Positions 36,798-43,898 of a stretch of DNA of 64,000 bases are shown piece by piece (positions within the stretch are counted from its first letter, which is position 1; the number at the start of each line of letters is the position of its first letter). The translations under genes and the position numbers were made by a program. The notes beneath the pieces were generated by a model. That model saw only the letters and a list, made by a program, of their open reading frames with translations, ran no database searches and was not told the DNA's origin. The DNA comes from HGM12587 sp964602445. GTDB lineage: Bacteria > Bacillota > Clostridia > Lachnospirales > Lachnospiraceae. The stretch lies in contig CAZRQV010000007.1 in NCBI GenBank assembly GCA_964602445.1, positions 7,517-71,516 on the forward strand, in the 5' to 3' direction.

Positions 36798-37508
36798 ATG
36801 TATCAATGGGAAGGAAGAGTCAGATTCAGTGAGACAGGAGAAGATAAACATCTGACGTTAAGCGGCATCTTAAATTATTTTCAGGACTGCAGTACGTTTC
36901 AGTCAGAAGATCTGGGAAATGGAATTGGTGTACTGGAAGAGATGCATCGTGTCTGGGTGCTTTCTTCATGGCAGATTGTTGTCAATGAATATCCGAAAAT
37001 AGGCGAAAAGATCATAACAGGTACCTGGCCTTATGATTTTAATCGCTTTATAGGAGGTCGTAATTTTATCATGTACGGAGCAGACGGAAGAGTGCTGGCT
37101 TACGCCAACAGTCTCTGGACCTATTTGAATTCAGAAAACGGCCGTCCGGCAAGGATCGATGAGAAAGTGCTGAATCTTTATACATTGGAACCAAAATACG
37201 AAATGGAATATGCAGATCGGAAAATCCAGCTGCCGGAAAAAATGAACGAAGAAGCAGCGTTTCAGGTAGAAATTTCCCATCTGGATTCCAACCATCATGT
37301 CAATAATGGACGTTACGTGATGATGGCGGAGAATTATCTGCCGAAAGGATTTGAGATCGCACAGATGCGTGCGGAATACAAAAAACAGGCACTTCTGGGA
37401 GATCAGATCTGTCCGGAAGTATGGGCAGAGGAAACAAAAGTGATCGTCAGCCTGAATGATGAGGCGGGCAATCCCTATGCAGTAGTAGAATTTTTAAAAC
37501 GAACATAA
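36798..37508 (+). CDS. Acyl-ACP thioesterase
   Basis: A 236-aa double-hotdog thioesterase of the FatA/FatB-like bacterial family (PF01643), which releases free fatty acids from acyl carrier protein. First hotdog: LTLSGILNYFQDCSTFQSEDLG, WVLSSWQIVVNEYP, and the TWPYDFNRFIGGRNF segment. Second hotdog: VEISHLDSNHHVNNGRYVMM, whose D.N.HVNN motif carries the catalytic Asp, Asn and His. GGAGGAAGC precedes the ATG. The cvfB gene starts 16 nt after the stop, suggesting co-transcription. Confidence 0.88.
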   Translation: MYQWEGRVRFSETGEDKHLTLSGILNYFQDCSTFQSEDLGNGIGVLEEMHRVWVLSSWQIVVNEYPKIGEKIITGTWPYDFNRFIGGRNFIMYGADGRVLAYANSLWTYLNSENGRPARIDEKVLNLYTLEPKYEMEYADRKIQLPEKMNEEAAFQVEISHLDSNHHVNNGRYVMMAENYLPKGFEIAQMRAEYKKQALLGDQICPEVWAEETKVIVSLNDEAGNPYAVVEFLKRT

Positions 37509-37524
37509 CGAGAGGACGAAAAAC

Positions 37525-38361
37525 ATGATTGAATTAGGGAAAAAACAGATTTTAGAAGTTGTAAAAAAAGTAGATTTCGGTGTATATCTGGCAGAAGAAG
37601 CCGGAAGTATGGATAAAGTGCTGCTGCCGAAGAAACAGGTACCGGAAGGCACAGAAAACGGTGCAAAGATCGAAGTATTTATTTACAGAGATTCCAAAGA
37701 CCGTCTGATCGCAACTACCAATGAACCGAAACTGACTTTGGGCGGACTGGCAGTGCTGACAGTAAAGGAAGTAGGCAAGATCGGTGCATTTTTAGACTGC
37801 GGTCTGGAAAAAGACCTGTTTTTGCCGTTTAAACAGCAGACCAAGAGAGTACGTCCGGGTGAGGAAGTTCTGGTTGCGATGTATATTGATAAGAGCAGCC
37901 GTCTTTGTGCGACAATGAACGTGTATGAATACCTGAAAACAGATTCCACATATCAAAAAGAAGATACCGTCAAAGGTGTGATCTATGAGATCAGTAAAAA
38001 CTTCGGTGCTTTTGTTGCGGTAGATCATCAGTACTCTGCACTGATCCCTTCCAGAGAATTTCATGGAGAATATCAGATCGGTGATGAAGTAGAAGCTCGT
38101 GTGACAGCAGTAAAAGCAGACGGAAAACTGGATCTGAGCATTCGTCAGAAGGCACATCTGCAGATGGACGAAGATGCAGAATATGTGATGAAAGTGATCG
38201 ATGAATTTGACGGTGTACTTCCGTTTAATGATAAAGTATCACCGGAGATCATTCAGAGAGAGTTCCAGATGAGCAAAAATGCGTTCAAACGTGCCGTAGG
38301 AAAACTTTATAAAGAAGGCAGAATTGAGATTACAGAAAAACGGATTCTGAAAGTAAAATAG
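37525..38361 (+). CDS. cvfB: CvfB/YitL-family S1 RNA-binding protein
   Basis: A 278-aa RNA-binding protein built from S1-type beta barrels and a C-terminal winged helix. Features: VKKVDFGVYLAEE (first barrel), LTLGGLAVLTVKEVGKIGAFLDCGLEKDLFLPF (second), KGVIYEISKNFGAFVAVDHQYSALIPSREF (third) and the C-terminal wHTH (ISPEIIQREFQMSKNAFKRAVGKLYKEGRIEI-like). In Staphylococcus, CvfB affects virulence gene expression through RNA binding. Length and domain order match the family. It follows the thioesterase gene closely. Confidence 0.9.
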   Translation: MIELGKKQILEVVKKVDFGVYLAEEAGSMDKVLLPKKQVPEGTENGAKIEVFIYRDSKDRLIATTNEPKLTLGGLAVLTVKEVGKIGAFLDCGLEKDLFLPFKQQTKRVRPGEEVLVAMYIDKSSRLCATMNVYEYLKTDSTYQKEDTVKGVIYEISKNFGAFVAVDHQYSALIPSREFHGEYQIGDEVEARVTAVKADGKLDLSIRQKAHLQMDEDAEYVMKVIDEFDGVLPFNDKVSPEIIQREFQMSKNAFKRAVGKLYKEGRIEITEKRILKVK

Positions 38362-38492
38362 GATCAGAAATTCCAGTAGAAAAGTTTCAGCGCTAAAAAA
38401 TAGTTTTAAGAAACAGAACTTTTTCGCAGTCGAATGATAAGTAAAAAGCGGATAAAGTTTCTAAAAAGAATGTAAAGTTGCACAAAAACAAC

Positions 38493-38520
38493 TTGCAAAA
38501 ATTGGTAATAATGCTATACT
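38493..38520 (+). promoter_or_regulatory. Promoter of the 78-aa protein gene
   Basis: TTGCAA (38493-38498), 16-bp spacer, TATACT (38515-38520), 53 nt before the start codon. Confidence 0.55.
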
Positions 38521-38573
38521 GACAGTGTAAGCATGAAAGAAAATAAAAAAGATCATTGTAAGGAGGATTCACA

Positions 38574-38810
38574 ATGAAAGTAACAAACATCACAAATATT
38601 GACGGTTTCTTTAAGGTAGTTGATTCCTGCAAAGGGAAAGTAGAATTAGTAACAGGCGAAGGCGACAGACTGAATCTGAAATCAAAATTATGTCAGTATG
38701 TGTCTATGGCAAATATTTTTTCCAATGGTGAGATTCCGGAACTGGAAATTCTCGCTTATGAAAGAGAAGATATTGATAAACTGATCGATTTTATGGCAGA
38801 AAACAAATAA
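38574..38810 (+). CDS. Small conserved-looking protein of unknown function
   Basis: A 78-aa soluble protein (MKVTNITNIDGFFKVVDSC, VELVTGEGDRLNLKSKLCQYV, then an acidic C-terminus with IDKLIDFMAEN). It has no transmembrane segment and no recognisable motif beyond two cysteines (residues 19 and 40). The strong AAGGAGG ribosome site, its own promoter and a perfect terminator make it a real gene. Proteins of this size and style occur in Lachnospiraceae; I do not recognise a function. Confidence 0.75.
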   Translation: MKVTNITNIDGFFKVVDSCKGKVELVTGEGDRLNLKSKLCQYVSMANIFSNGEIPELEILAYEREDIDKLIDFMAENK

Positions 38811-38836
38811 AAATAGAGTGAAAATAATTGAAAAAG

Positions 38837-38884
38837 TCTCTTTTCATCGTGGTATAAGGTAAGCGATGAAAAGAGATTTTTTGT
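38837..38884 (+). terminator. Terminator of the 78-aa protein gene
   Basis: Perfect 13-bp stem TCTCTTTTCATCG (38837-38849) / CGATGAAAAGAGA (38864-38876), 14-nt loop, followed by TTTTTTG and more T. Confidence 0.9.
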
Positions 38885-39064
38885 TTTTGGCAGAAAAATT
38901 TCATTCGGGAAGATAGTGATATTGTGGACATAGCTAAGACGTGTTCGTTTGGTGAAAATATGGGGAAGAAGACGAAAAATACTTAGAATAAATATAGAAG
39001 AATGATACAATTTATAAAAGTAAATGAGTAACGAGTAAAATTATAATTTGAAAGGAGAAGGACT

Positions 39065-39367
39065 ATGAAGAATCTAAAGAAAAGCAGGACATTATATCCG
39101 GCAGCAGCATTTGCGTTTATTTGTGTTAGATAGGGATCAACAGAATTATTGATATCGAAACAGGAATACCTGTCTTTCATTATTTCATTAAGTTTTCCTT
39201 TTGTACTTTTTTATGTAGTTGAAATAATCAGATATCTCAGAAAAAATCCGGAAGATTGTAATTTGGATGGAAAAAGTTTAGGCGGTGCGCTGCTTCTTTT
39301 GGTATTGGGGATGTTTTATCTTTTCTCATTATGTTCCGCTCCGTATTCAACCATTCAATTCAAATAA
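39065..39367 (+). pseudogene. Small two-helix membrane protein gene interrupted by an in-frame TAG
   Basis: An AAAGGAG site precedes ATG 39065. The frame reads MKNLKKSRTLYPAAAFAFIC and then meets TAG at 39131-39133. The same frame continues without another stop to 39367 and encodes two further hydrophobic segments (LSFIISLSFPFVLFYVVEII and LGGALLLLVLGMFYLFSLC) with a charged linker. Restoring one sense codon would give a 100-residue protein. I call it a pseudogene by nonsense mutation; amber read-through or internal initiation at TTG 39149 is less likely. Family not recognised. Confidence 0.6.
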
Positions 39368-39456
39368 CATAAGAACATTTTAAAATAGTTTGCTGCAGGG
39401 AAACATAACAATCAGGGATCAAGTAAATAGCATAAAAAGTAAAAAAGATGATAAAT

Positions 39457-39508
39457 AAAAACAACTGCCGTTTTACGAATAAAAATTTGTAAAGCGGCAG
39501 TTGTTTTT
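39457..39508. terminator. Terminator downstream of the YitT-family gene (bidirectional)
   Basis: Perfect 14-bp outer stem AAAAACAACTGCCG (39457-39470) / CGGCAGTTGTTTTT (39495-39508), extended by an imperfect TTTTAC/GTAAAG pairing. T-runs exist in both directions. It would end the minus-strand YitT transcript and the broken plus-strand gene. Confidence 0.88.
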
Positions 39509-39568
39509 GTAATCTGAAAGTAATTTTTATGTTTGAGTTCAAACTCTTTCTTAGCAAAACAGATCGTT

Positions 39569-40429
39569 TTAATCGGTAGAACGATGATAGAAACGTCCTT
39601 CCAGATAATCGGTTCGAACGGTATTGATGAAGGATTTTTCATCCACCTGACGGATGGCATGAATCAGTTTCTTGTATTCTTCCGCAGATACGACAGAGTA
39701 AACGACATTTCGTTCACAGTGTTCATAGGAGCCTTCTCCTTCTAAAACAGTGGCACCGTGGTTGGTGACATTTTTAATGACCTCGCAGACTTCATGGGCT
39801 TTGTTGGTTACGATGAACAGGGTCTTTTTCTGATATTTGCGGTACATGGAGTTCATGACCTGAGTGGACATGAACTGATAAATGATAGAGTACAGCGCTT
39901 TATCCCAGCCAAAAAGGATGCCTGCAGCACAGAGGATAAATGCATTGATGCCAAGCACCATATTCCAGGAATCTACCCCTTTTTTTTCAGACAGATAAAT
40001 GCCGAGAAAATCGGTGCCGCCGGTGGTGGCATCGACAGAAAGTACCATGCTGATGGCCGCTCCGTTGATGATTCCGCCGAAAATGCTTGTCAGCAGCGTA
40101 TCGTAAGTTACCGGAAGTGCCGGTACGATGTCGGTCAAGGTACTGGTCAGGATGATCATGACACAGGAAAACAGTGTGAATTTCTGCCCGATAAATTTAA
40201 AGCCGATGTAGACCGGAAATGCATTTAAGAGCAGGTTGATCAGGGTATAAGGCAGTTCAATCTGGAAAAAGCGAAGAGCAATTTCCTGGATCAGAATGGT
40301 AAGCCCCGTAGCTCCGCCGGGGTAAAGTCCTCCGGCACGGACAAAAGTTTTAATGTTCAATGACATGATGACCGCTGCAATACAGATGATCACAATTCGT
40401 TTTGTATCTTTTCTTGCGTTAAATTTCAT
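39569..40429 (-). CDS. YitT family membrane protein (DUF161/DUF2179)
   Basis: A 286-aa integral membrane protein with five or six hydrophobic segments (IVIICIAAVIMSLNIKTF, GGATGLTILIQEIAL, YTLINLLLNAFPVYIGF, SIFGGIINGAAISMVLS, GINAFILCAAGILFG) containing the YitT signatures FVRAGGLYPGGATG and ATTGGTDFLGIYLS. A soluble C-terminal DUF2179 domain follows (KKTLFIVTNKAHEVCEVI, GATVLEGEGSYE). The function is unknown, although members are often called transporters. Start at 40429 was chosen because GGAGA lies 6 nt before this ATG; 42 upstream codons are open but without such a site. Confidence 0.88.
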   Translation of the reverse strand: MKFNARKDTKRIVIICIAAVIMSLNIKTFVRAGGLYPGGATGLTILIQEIALRFFQIELPYTLINLLLNAFPVYIGFKFIGQKFTLFSCVMIILTSTLTDIVPALPVTYDTLLTSIFGGIINGAAISMVLSVDATTGGTDFLGIYLSEKKGVDSWNMVLGINAFILCAAGILFGWDKALYSIIYQFMSTQVMNSMYRKYQKKTLFIVTNKAHEVCEVIKNVTNHGATVLEGEGSYEHCERNVVYSVVSAEEYKKLIHAIRQVDEKSFINTVRTDYLEGRFYHRSTD

Positions 40430-40652
40430 AAACATTCTCCATTGTAAAATAATAGTTACCGTACAAACAGTATTTGCATACGATTTGATTCTCAAAAGAT
40501 ATAGGGTCACATTGATGATCGTTACGGTACCCAAAATACCTGTGTACGGTGTCAAATGATAGGATGACAGATTCAGTATAAAGAATAATTATGCATTCGT
40601 CAAAGAGTATTAAAAGATATTTATGGTCAATGAACACAAAATTAGCTAATGT

Positions 40653-40706
40653 AAAAAGTGGGCAAAAAATGTGACATGGGCTTAAATGATTTTAAGCACA
40701 CTTTTT
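40653..40706. other. Nested inverted repeat upstream of the RiPP-like cassette
   Basis: AAAAAGTG (40653-40660) pairs with CACTTTTT (40699-40706), and between them GCTTAAA (40680-40686) pairs with TTTAAGC (40691-40697). It may be a terminator-like hairpin or regulatory structure in the 352-nt space 40430-40781, which contains no credible gene. Confidence 0.45.
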
Positions 40707-40718
40707 ATGAAGTTATTA

Positions 40719-40734
40719 TGGTAAAACATTACCA
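40719..40734. promoter_or_regulatory. TGGTAA-N4-TTACCA inverted repeat, candidate operator
   Basis: Perfect 6-bp half-sites (40719-40724 and 40729-40734) lie 48 nt upstream of the HTH regulator gene. This is where an autoregulatory site would be expected. Confidence 0.45.
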
Positions 40735-40781
40735 AATATACAGAGGTTATCAAAGTTGAAAAAAGAGAAGGAGGCAGAAAG

Positions 40782-42209
40782 TTGAAATTCAGTGAATATT
40801 TACGCGAATTAATTAGGAAAAATGATTTAACAATTTCAGCTTTGGCGCGTCAAACAGGAATTGAACGTACAACTCTTTCGAAGGCAGTGTCAGGACAAAG
40901 AATACTTCCGTATCACGCACTTGATAGAATTATAAATCTTTTACGTTTAACACCAATGGAGGAAAAGAAACTTAGATATTTTTATGAAGAGCAATTTGAG
41001 CAAAAAGGAGTACGAGAGTCGAGAGAGATTATTGATAAATTGTTTTTTGATTTGTCGAGTTTGGACTTTTCAATGGCTGCTTTCGAAGAAAGAAAATTAT
41101 TGGTAAATATAGAAGAATATGTGAAAAACCATCTGATATTTACGGGAAGCATGAAAGTAGAATTATTATTGAGAATGATTTTGTCTGAAGAATTGTCAAA
41201 GGAAAATGGAAAGATTGAAATGACAATTCCTCCAAGATATAGTTTTTTAAATCAAGAGTTAATGCAGCGTTATTTATCAGAAGGCGTAAAGGCAGAAATC
41301 ACACAAATCATTGCATTTGATACATCTGAAGATGTGGAGGGGAATTTACATAATTTGAAATATTTTTGTCAGGTATTACCATTCTGTTTGTTATCCTATC
41401 AGCGATATCATCCGTATTATTACTATGACGAATGTGTACAGAAACAATATACGGATCCTTTTCCATATTTTATGGTTACAAGTAATTATGTAATCTGTTT
41501 ATCGGAAAATGGATTGGAAGCTATGTTGCTTCGTTCTGAGGAGCAGGTTTTCTACTATCACAGACATTTTCAAAATTTATTATCACAATGCCGTGATTTG
41601 ATTAAATATACAGTGAACCCGGTAGAAATGTTGAAATCTTATGCAGAGCGTACGGATGCAGATGGATATTATACGATTATGGATCAACCTTGTTTTGGAA
41701 AATATTATTCAGACGAGTTTATTGAAGACCATATTCATGAAAATGTACCATATCGGGAGTACCTTTTGGAAATCGCTAAAAATCGATTTAGAGTACTTAG
41801 AGTGGCTAAAAATTTTTATACATTGTATACGAAAAACGGATTACAGCGTTTTATGGATACTGGAGTTTTAGATGATTTTCCGGAAATATTAGTAAAGCCT
41901 TTTTCAATGGAGGTTCGAAAAAAATTGATGAATCAAATGGCAAATGATGTTGTTTCTGGAAAAAATGTCGCAAGAATTTTAGAACCGGGAATTTTCCCGG
42001 ATTATTTAAGTATTACAACATCGTTGAATTCCGGAGTGGGATTTTTCTTGACACAGCAATCACCATTGAAAGAGGATTTTTTTTCTATACATTTGGAGGA
42101 GCCGTCTGTATGTAAAGCATTTCATGGGTGGCTGTTGGGATTAGCAGAAAGCAGATATGCACTAAGTGCAGAGGATACTGCTAAAGTAATGTTGGATATG
42201 ACAAAATAG
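40782..42209 (+). CDS. Large HTH (XRE-type) regulator at the head of the RiPP-like cassette
   Basis: A 475-aa protein with a short N-terminal Cro/cI-like HTH (about residues 1-65: YLRELIRKNDLTISALARQT, IERTTLSKAVSGQRILPYH, IINLLRLTPMEEKKL). About 400 following residues are of unknown type, rich in aromatic residues and without transmembrane segments. It may have a ligand- or peptide-sensing role like long Rgg-like or RNPP regulators, but no TPR pattern is obvious by eye. The start is TTG at 40782, fixed by AAGGAGG at 6-7 nt. The DNA is visibly more AT-rich than the flanks, as in the next five genes. The membrane protein gene follows 21 nt later. Confidence 0.7.
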   Translation: MKFSEYLRELIRKNDLTISALARQTGIERTTLSKAVSGQRILPYHALDRIINLLRLTPMEEKKLRYFYEEQFEQKGVRESREIIDKLFFDLSSLDFSMAAFEERKLLVNIEEYVKNHLIFTGSMKVELLLRMILSEELSKENGKIEMTIPPRYSFLNQELMQRYLSEGVKAEITQIIAFDTSEDVEGNLHNLKYFCQVLPFCLLSYQRYHPYYYYDECVQKQYTDPFPYFMVTSNYVICLSENGLEAMLLRSEEQVFYYHRHFQNLLSQCRDLIKYTVNPVEMLKSYAERTDADGYYTIMDQPCFGKYYSDEFIEDHIHENVPYREYLLEIAKNRFRVLRVAKNFYTLYTKNGLQRFMDTGVLDDFPEILVKPFSMEVRKKLMNQMANDVVSGKNVARILEPGIFPDYLSITTSLNSGVGFFLTQQSPLKEDFFSIHLEEPSVCKAFHGWLLGLAESRYALSAEDTAKVMLDMTK

Positions 42210-42230
42210 TAAATAGGGAGATTAAGTATT

Positions 42231-42623
42231 ATGTTTTTAGGTTTTATATTGTTAGTAGTTTGTTTTGCTTATGGTGCATATGCCAATCCTTTATGGAAAT
42301 CTTGTGGATATTCTGAAATGTTTGCGAATGGAATCTGGCGTGCGTTGATTGGGATTCCGGCATGGGTTGCGGTAATTTGTCTGATGATTTCAAGAGTTGA
42401 TATTGCATTTAAGGCATTATTGGTGACGATAATTTTTATGTTGAGCCCAATTTTAAGATTAAAAAGGGTAGGAAATCTTACTGTGAAAACGATAGTTCTT
42501 CTTATAGGTGCCTCTATGGGAGTTTATTCGAGAATTCTTTTATGCTGGTCGTTTATTGGACTTCCGGCTGCAAGACTAACAAAGCAACAAGCGGAAGTTG
42601 ATGCAAAAAATATGTTCTGGTAA
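42231..42623 (+). CDS. Small four-helix membrane protein of the RiPP-like cassette
   Basis: A 130-aa hydrophobic protein with four likely transmembrane helices (LGFILLVVCFAYGAYA, IGIPAWVAVICLMI, LLVTIIFMLSPIL, and TIVLLIGASMGVYSRILLCWSF) and a short charged C-terminus. No transporter motif, protease motif or known family is recognised. GGGAGA precedes the ATG. By position it could be an immunity protein, an export helper or a membrane sensor for the peptide encoded downstream; this is inference. Confidence 0.7.
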   Translation: MFLGFILLVVCFAYGAYANPLWKSCGYSEMFANGIWRALIGIPAWVAVICLMISRVDIAFKALLVTIIFMLSPILRLKRVGNLTVKTIVLLIGASMGVYSRILLCWSFIGLPAARLTKQQAEVDAKNMFW

Positions 42624-42647
42624 GCTTGAGTATTTAAGAAAAATTTT

Positions 42648-43496
42648 ATGAATCTTGAAATTAAAGAAATAGAAAAAAAGTATAACAAGCTGATAAAAAG
42701 AACAGGGAAAGAGAACATTGATTTTTGGGGCATCAATATCATGGAAAATGAAGAGAATATGATATTTAAAATTTATCAATCCCAAAGGATTAGTAAAAAT
42801 GTAAATCATCCGTTGATTGATTTTTTACGGAAAAGAGATATGGTGCGTTATTATGCTGATGTTCTGGATACGAAAAATCCGAATAGGAAAAGGTTGGATA
42901 TATCTCTCTACCAACGGAATGATAAAAACATGACAGCATTATTTAGCTATCTGCTGAAGAGAGTTCCATTTTTTACATCACATTATGAAACTGTGAAAAA
43001 AGTTGCAAAAATGAAAATTACGGATGAAGAAGGCTATCAATTTGCTTCCATTTATCATGTGGGTTTGATTGAAACAGAGCGGTGTCCAGAAATTTTGAAA
43101 TTTCATTTTTTCACAAGATGGTGTGAAAATCCGAACCAACATACAAAAGAAGGTTATCGAGATGAGGAATACTTAACGTATTTGAAATATATAGATGTGA
43201 AAGAATATCAGGTACTTTCAAAACGTGCAGAATGTATTTTGAACAAGTGTGGTGGACATTTATGGATGGTAGGACTGGATCTTTCATCGGAAGAATGTAA
43301 ATACAAAATTTATTTAAAAGAAATTAAAGAAGCATATCAATATTTACCGGAAATTCTTGGAGGATATTTTGAAAAACAATTGAAAAATATTGGATGTTGG
43401 AATGAAATGCACAAAGAGTGTCGTTTGGCAGGAGCCGCAGTAGCAATGGATTCGAAGGGAATGTCATCCTTAAATTTATATTATCATGTTGATTGA
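42648..43496 (+). CDS. Unknown protein with repeated beta-hairpin pattern (possible ABBA-type peptide prenyltransferase)
   Basis: A 282-aa soluble protein. A recurring pattern is visible: aromatic/hydrophobic strand, Gly or Ala, strand, acidic turn, then a strand rich in Lys and aromatic residues. Examples are WGINIMENEENMIFKIY (27-43), HVGLIETERCPEILKFHFF (137-155), WMVGLDLSSEECKYKIYL (206-223) and AAVAMDSKGMSSLNLYY (263-279), with a weaker copy at 82-88; helices rich in charged residues lie between. Such alternation is what the alpha-beta-beta-alpha barrel of aromatic and cyanobactin (TruF/LynF/KgpF-type) prenyltransferases shows. I could not confirm catalytic residues, so the assignment is tentative. 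No clear ribosome site precedes ATG 42648. It ends 49 nt before the precursor-like peptide gene. Confidence 0.45.
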   Translation: MNLEIKEIEKKYNKLIKRTGKENIDFWGINIMENEENMIFKIYQSQRISKNVNHPLIDFLRKRDMVRYYADVLDTKNPNRKRLDISLYQRNDKNMTALFSYLLKRVPFFTSHYETVKKVAKMKITDEEGYQFASIYHVGLIETERCPEILKFHFFTRWCENPNQHTKEGYRDEEYLTYLKYIDVKEYQVLSKRAECILNKCGGHLWMVGLDLSSEECKYKIYLKEIKEAYQYLPEILGGYFEKQLKNIGCWNEMHKECRLAGAAVAMDSKGMSSLNLYYHVD

Positions 43497-43545
43497 TATT
43501 GCTGTTAAGGCTTATTGATAAATTTTTTAGGAAAGGAGCGATTTT

Positions 43546-43698
43546 ATGTTTGATACAATGATTTCAGCAGAAGGAATGGAACTTCTTGAAGAAAGACTGG
43601 GTGCTTTATTAGCTCAGGGTGTAGAAGCTGAAAAAAAACAGTCTGGTGAACTTAACATGAGTGGTTGTGCAAGCAGCAGCTGCATGGCATGGGATTAA
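43546..43698 (+). CDS. 50-aa precursor-like peptide with Cys/Ser/Trp core (candidate RiPP precursor)
   Basis: A short frame with an excellent AAAGGAG site (43532-43538) 7 nt before ATG 43546. The N-terminal part (MFDTMISAEGMELLEERLGA then LLAQGVEAEKKQSGELN) looks like an acidic amphipathic leader. The C-terminal end reads NMSGCASSSCMAWD: two cysteines four residues apart flanking three serines, and a Trp one residue before the end. The charge split between leader and small core, and the position before a radical SAM/SPASM gene, are hallmarks of RiPP precursors. Candidate modifications are Cys-linked thioethers by the radical SAM enzyme, Ser phosphorylation by the kinase and Trp alkylation; all are inference. 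No double-glycine cleavage site and no dedicated protease or exporter is seen. Confidence 0.75.
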   Translation: MFDTMISAEGMELLEERLGALLAQGVEAEKKQSGELNMSGCASSSCMAWD

Positions 43699-43718
43699 TC
43701 TTTTAGAATCCTCAAAGG

Positions 43719-43755
43719 GCGTCTGTGGGAAAATCCTACAGACGCTTTATTATTT
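43719..43755 (+). terminator. Hairpin attenuator between the peptide and radical SAM genes
   Basis: 11-bp stem GCGTCTGTGGG (43719-43729) / CCTACAGACGC (43735-43745), with one G-U pair and a 5-nt loop, followed by TTTATTATTT. It lies 20 nt after the peptide stop. Partial read-through would give many peptide messages per enzyme message, a common RiPP operon design. Confidence 0.75.
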
Positions 43756-43898
43756 ATGCGGGTAGCGATAAAAATCCTGTGCTTGTACAAGTATTTAAGG
43801 AGCACCGCGATAACTATGAGAAACTCGCAGAGCGTGTTTCTTGTAGTTCAGTTGTGAACAAAATAGAAAAGGAACAGAATTATGCGAAAAAATCTTGA
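43725..43898 (+). other. Protein-like open frame without a good start, overlapping the radical SAM start
   Basis: Between the attenuator and the radical SAM gene one frame stays open from 43707 to the TGA at 43896-43898. It reads like protein (DKNPVLVQVFKEHRDNYEKL, then AERVSCSSVVNKIEKEQNYA). The only early start is a GTG at 43725 inside the hairpin, with no Shine-Dalgarno. It may be the relic of a deleted gene or of a longer ancestral N-terminus, or chance. I do not recognise it. Confidence 0.3.

Noticed and set aside
39758..40228. 156-codon plus-strand frame opposite the YitT-family gene
   Set aside because: The minus-strand frame has the YitT signatures; this one is its complement and lacks a Shine-Dalgarno.
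40591..40674. 27-codon ATG frame (MHSSKSIKRYLWSMNTKL and on) upstream of the cassette regulator, considered as a second precursor peptide
   Set aside because: No ribosome binding site, no Cys, and it runs into the inverted repeat region.
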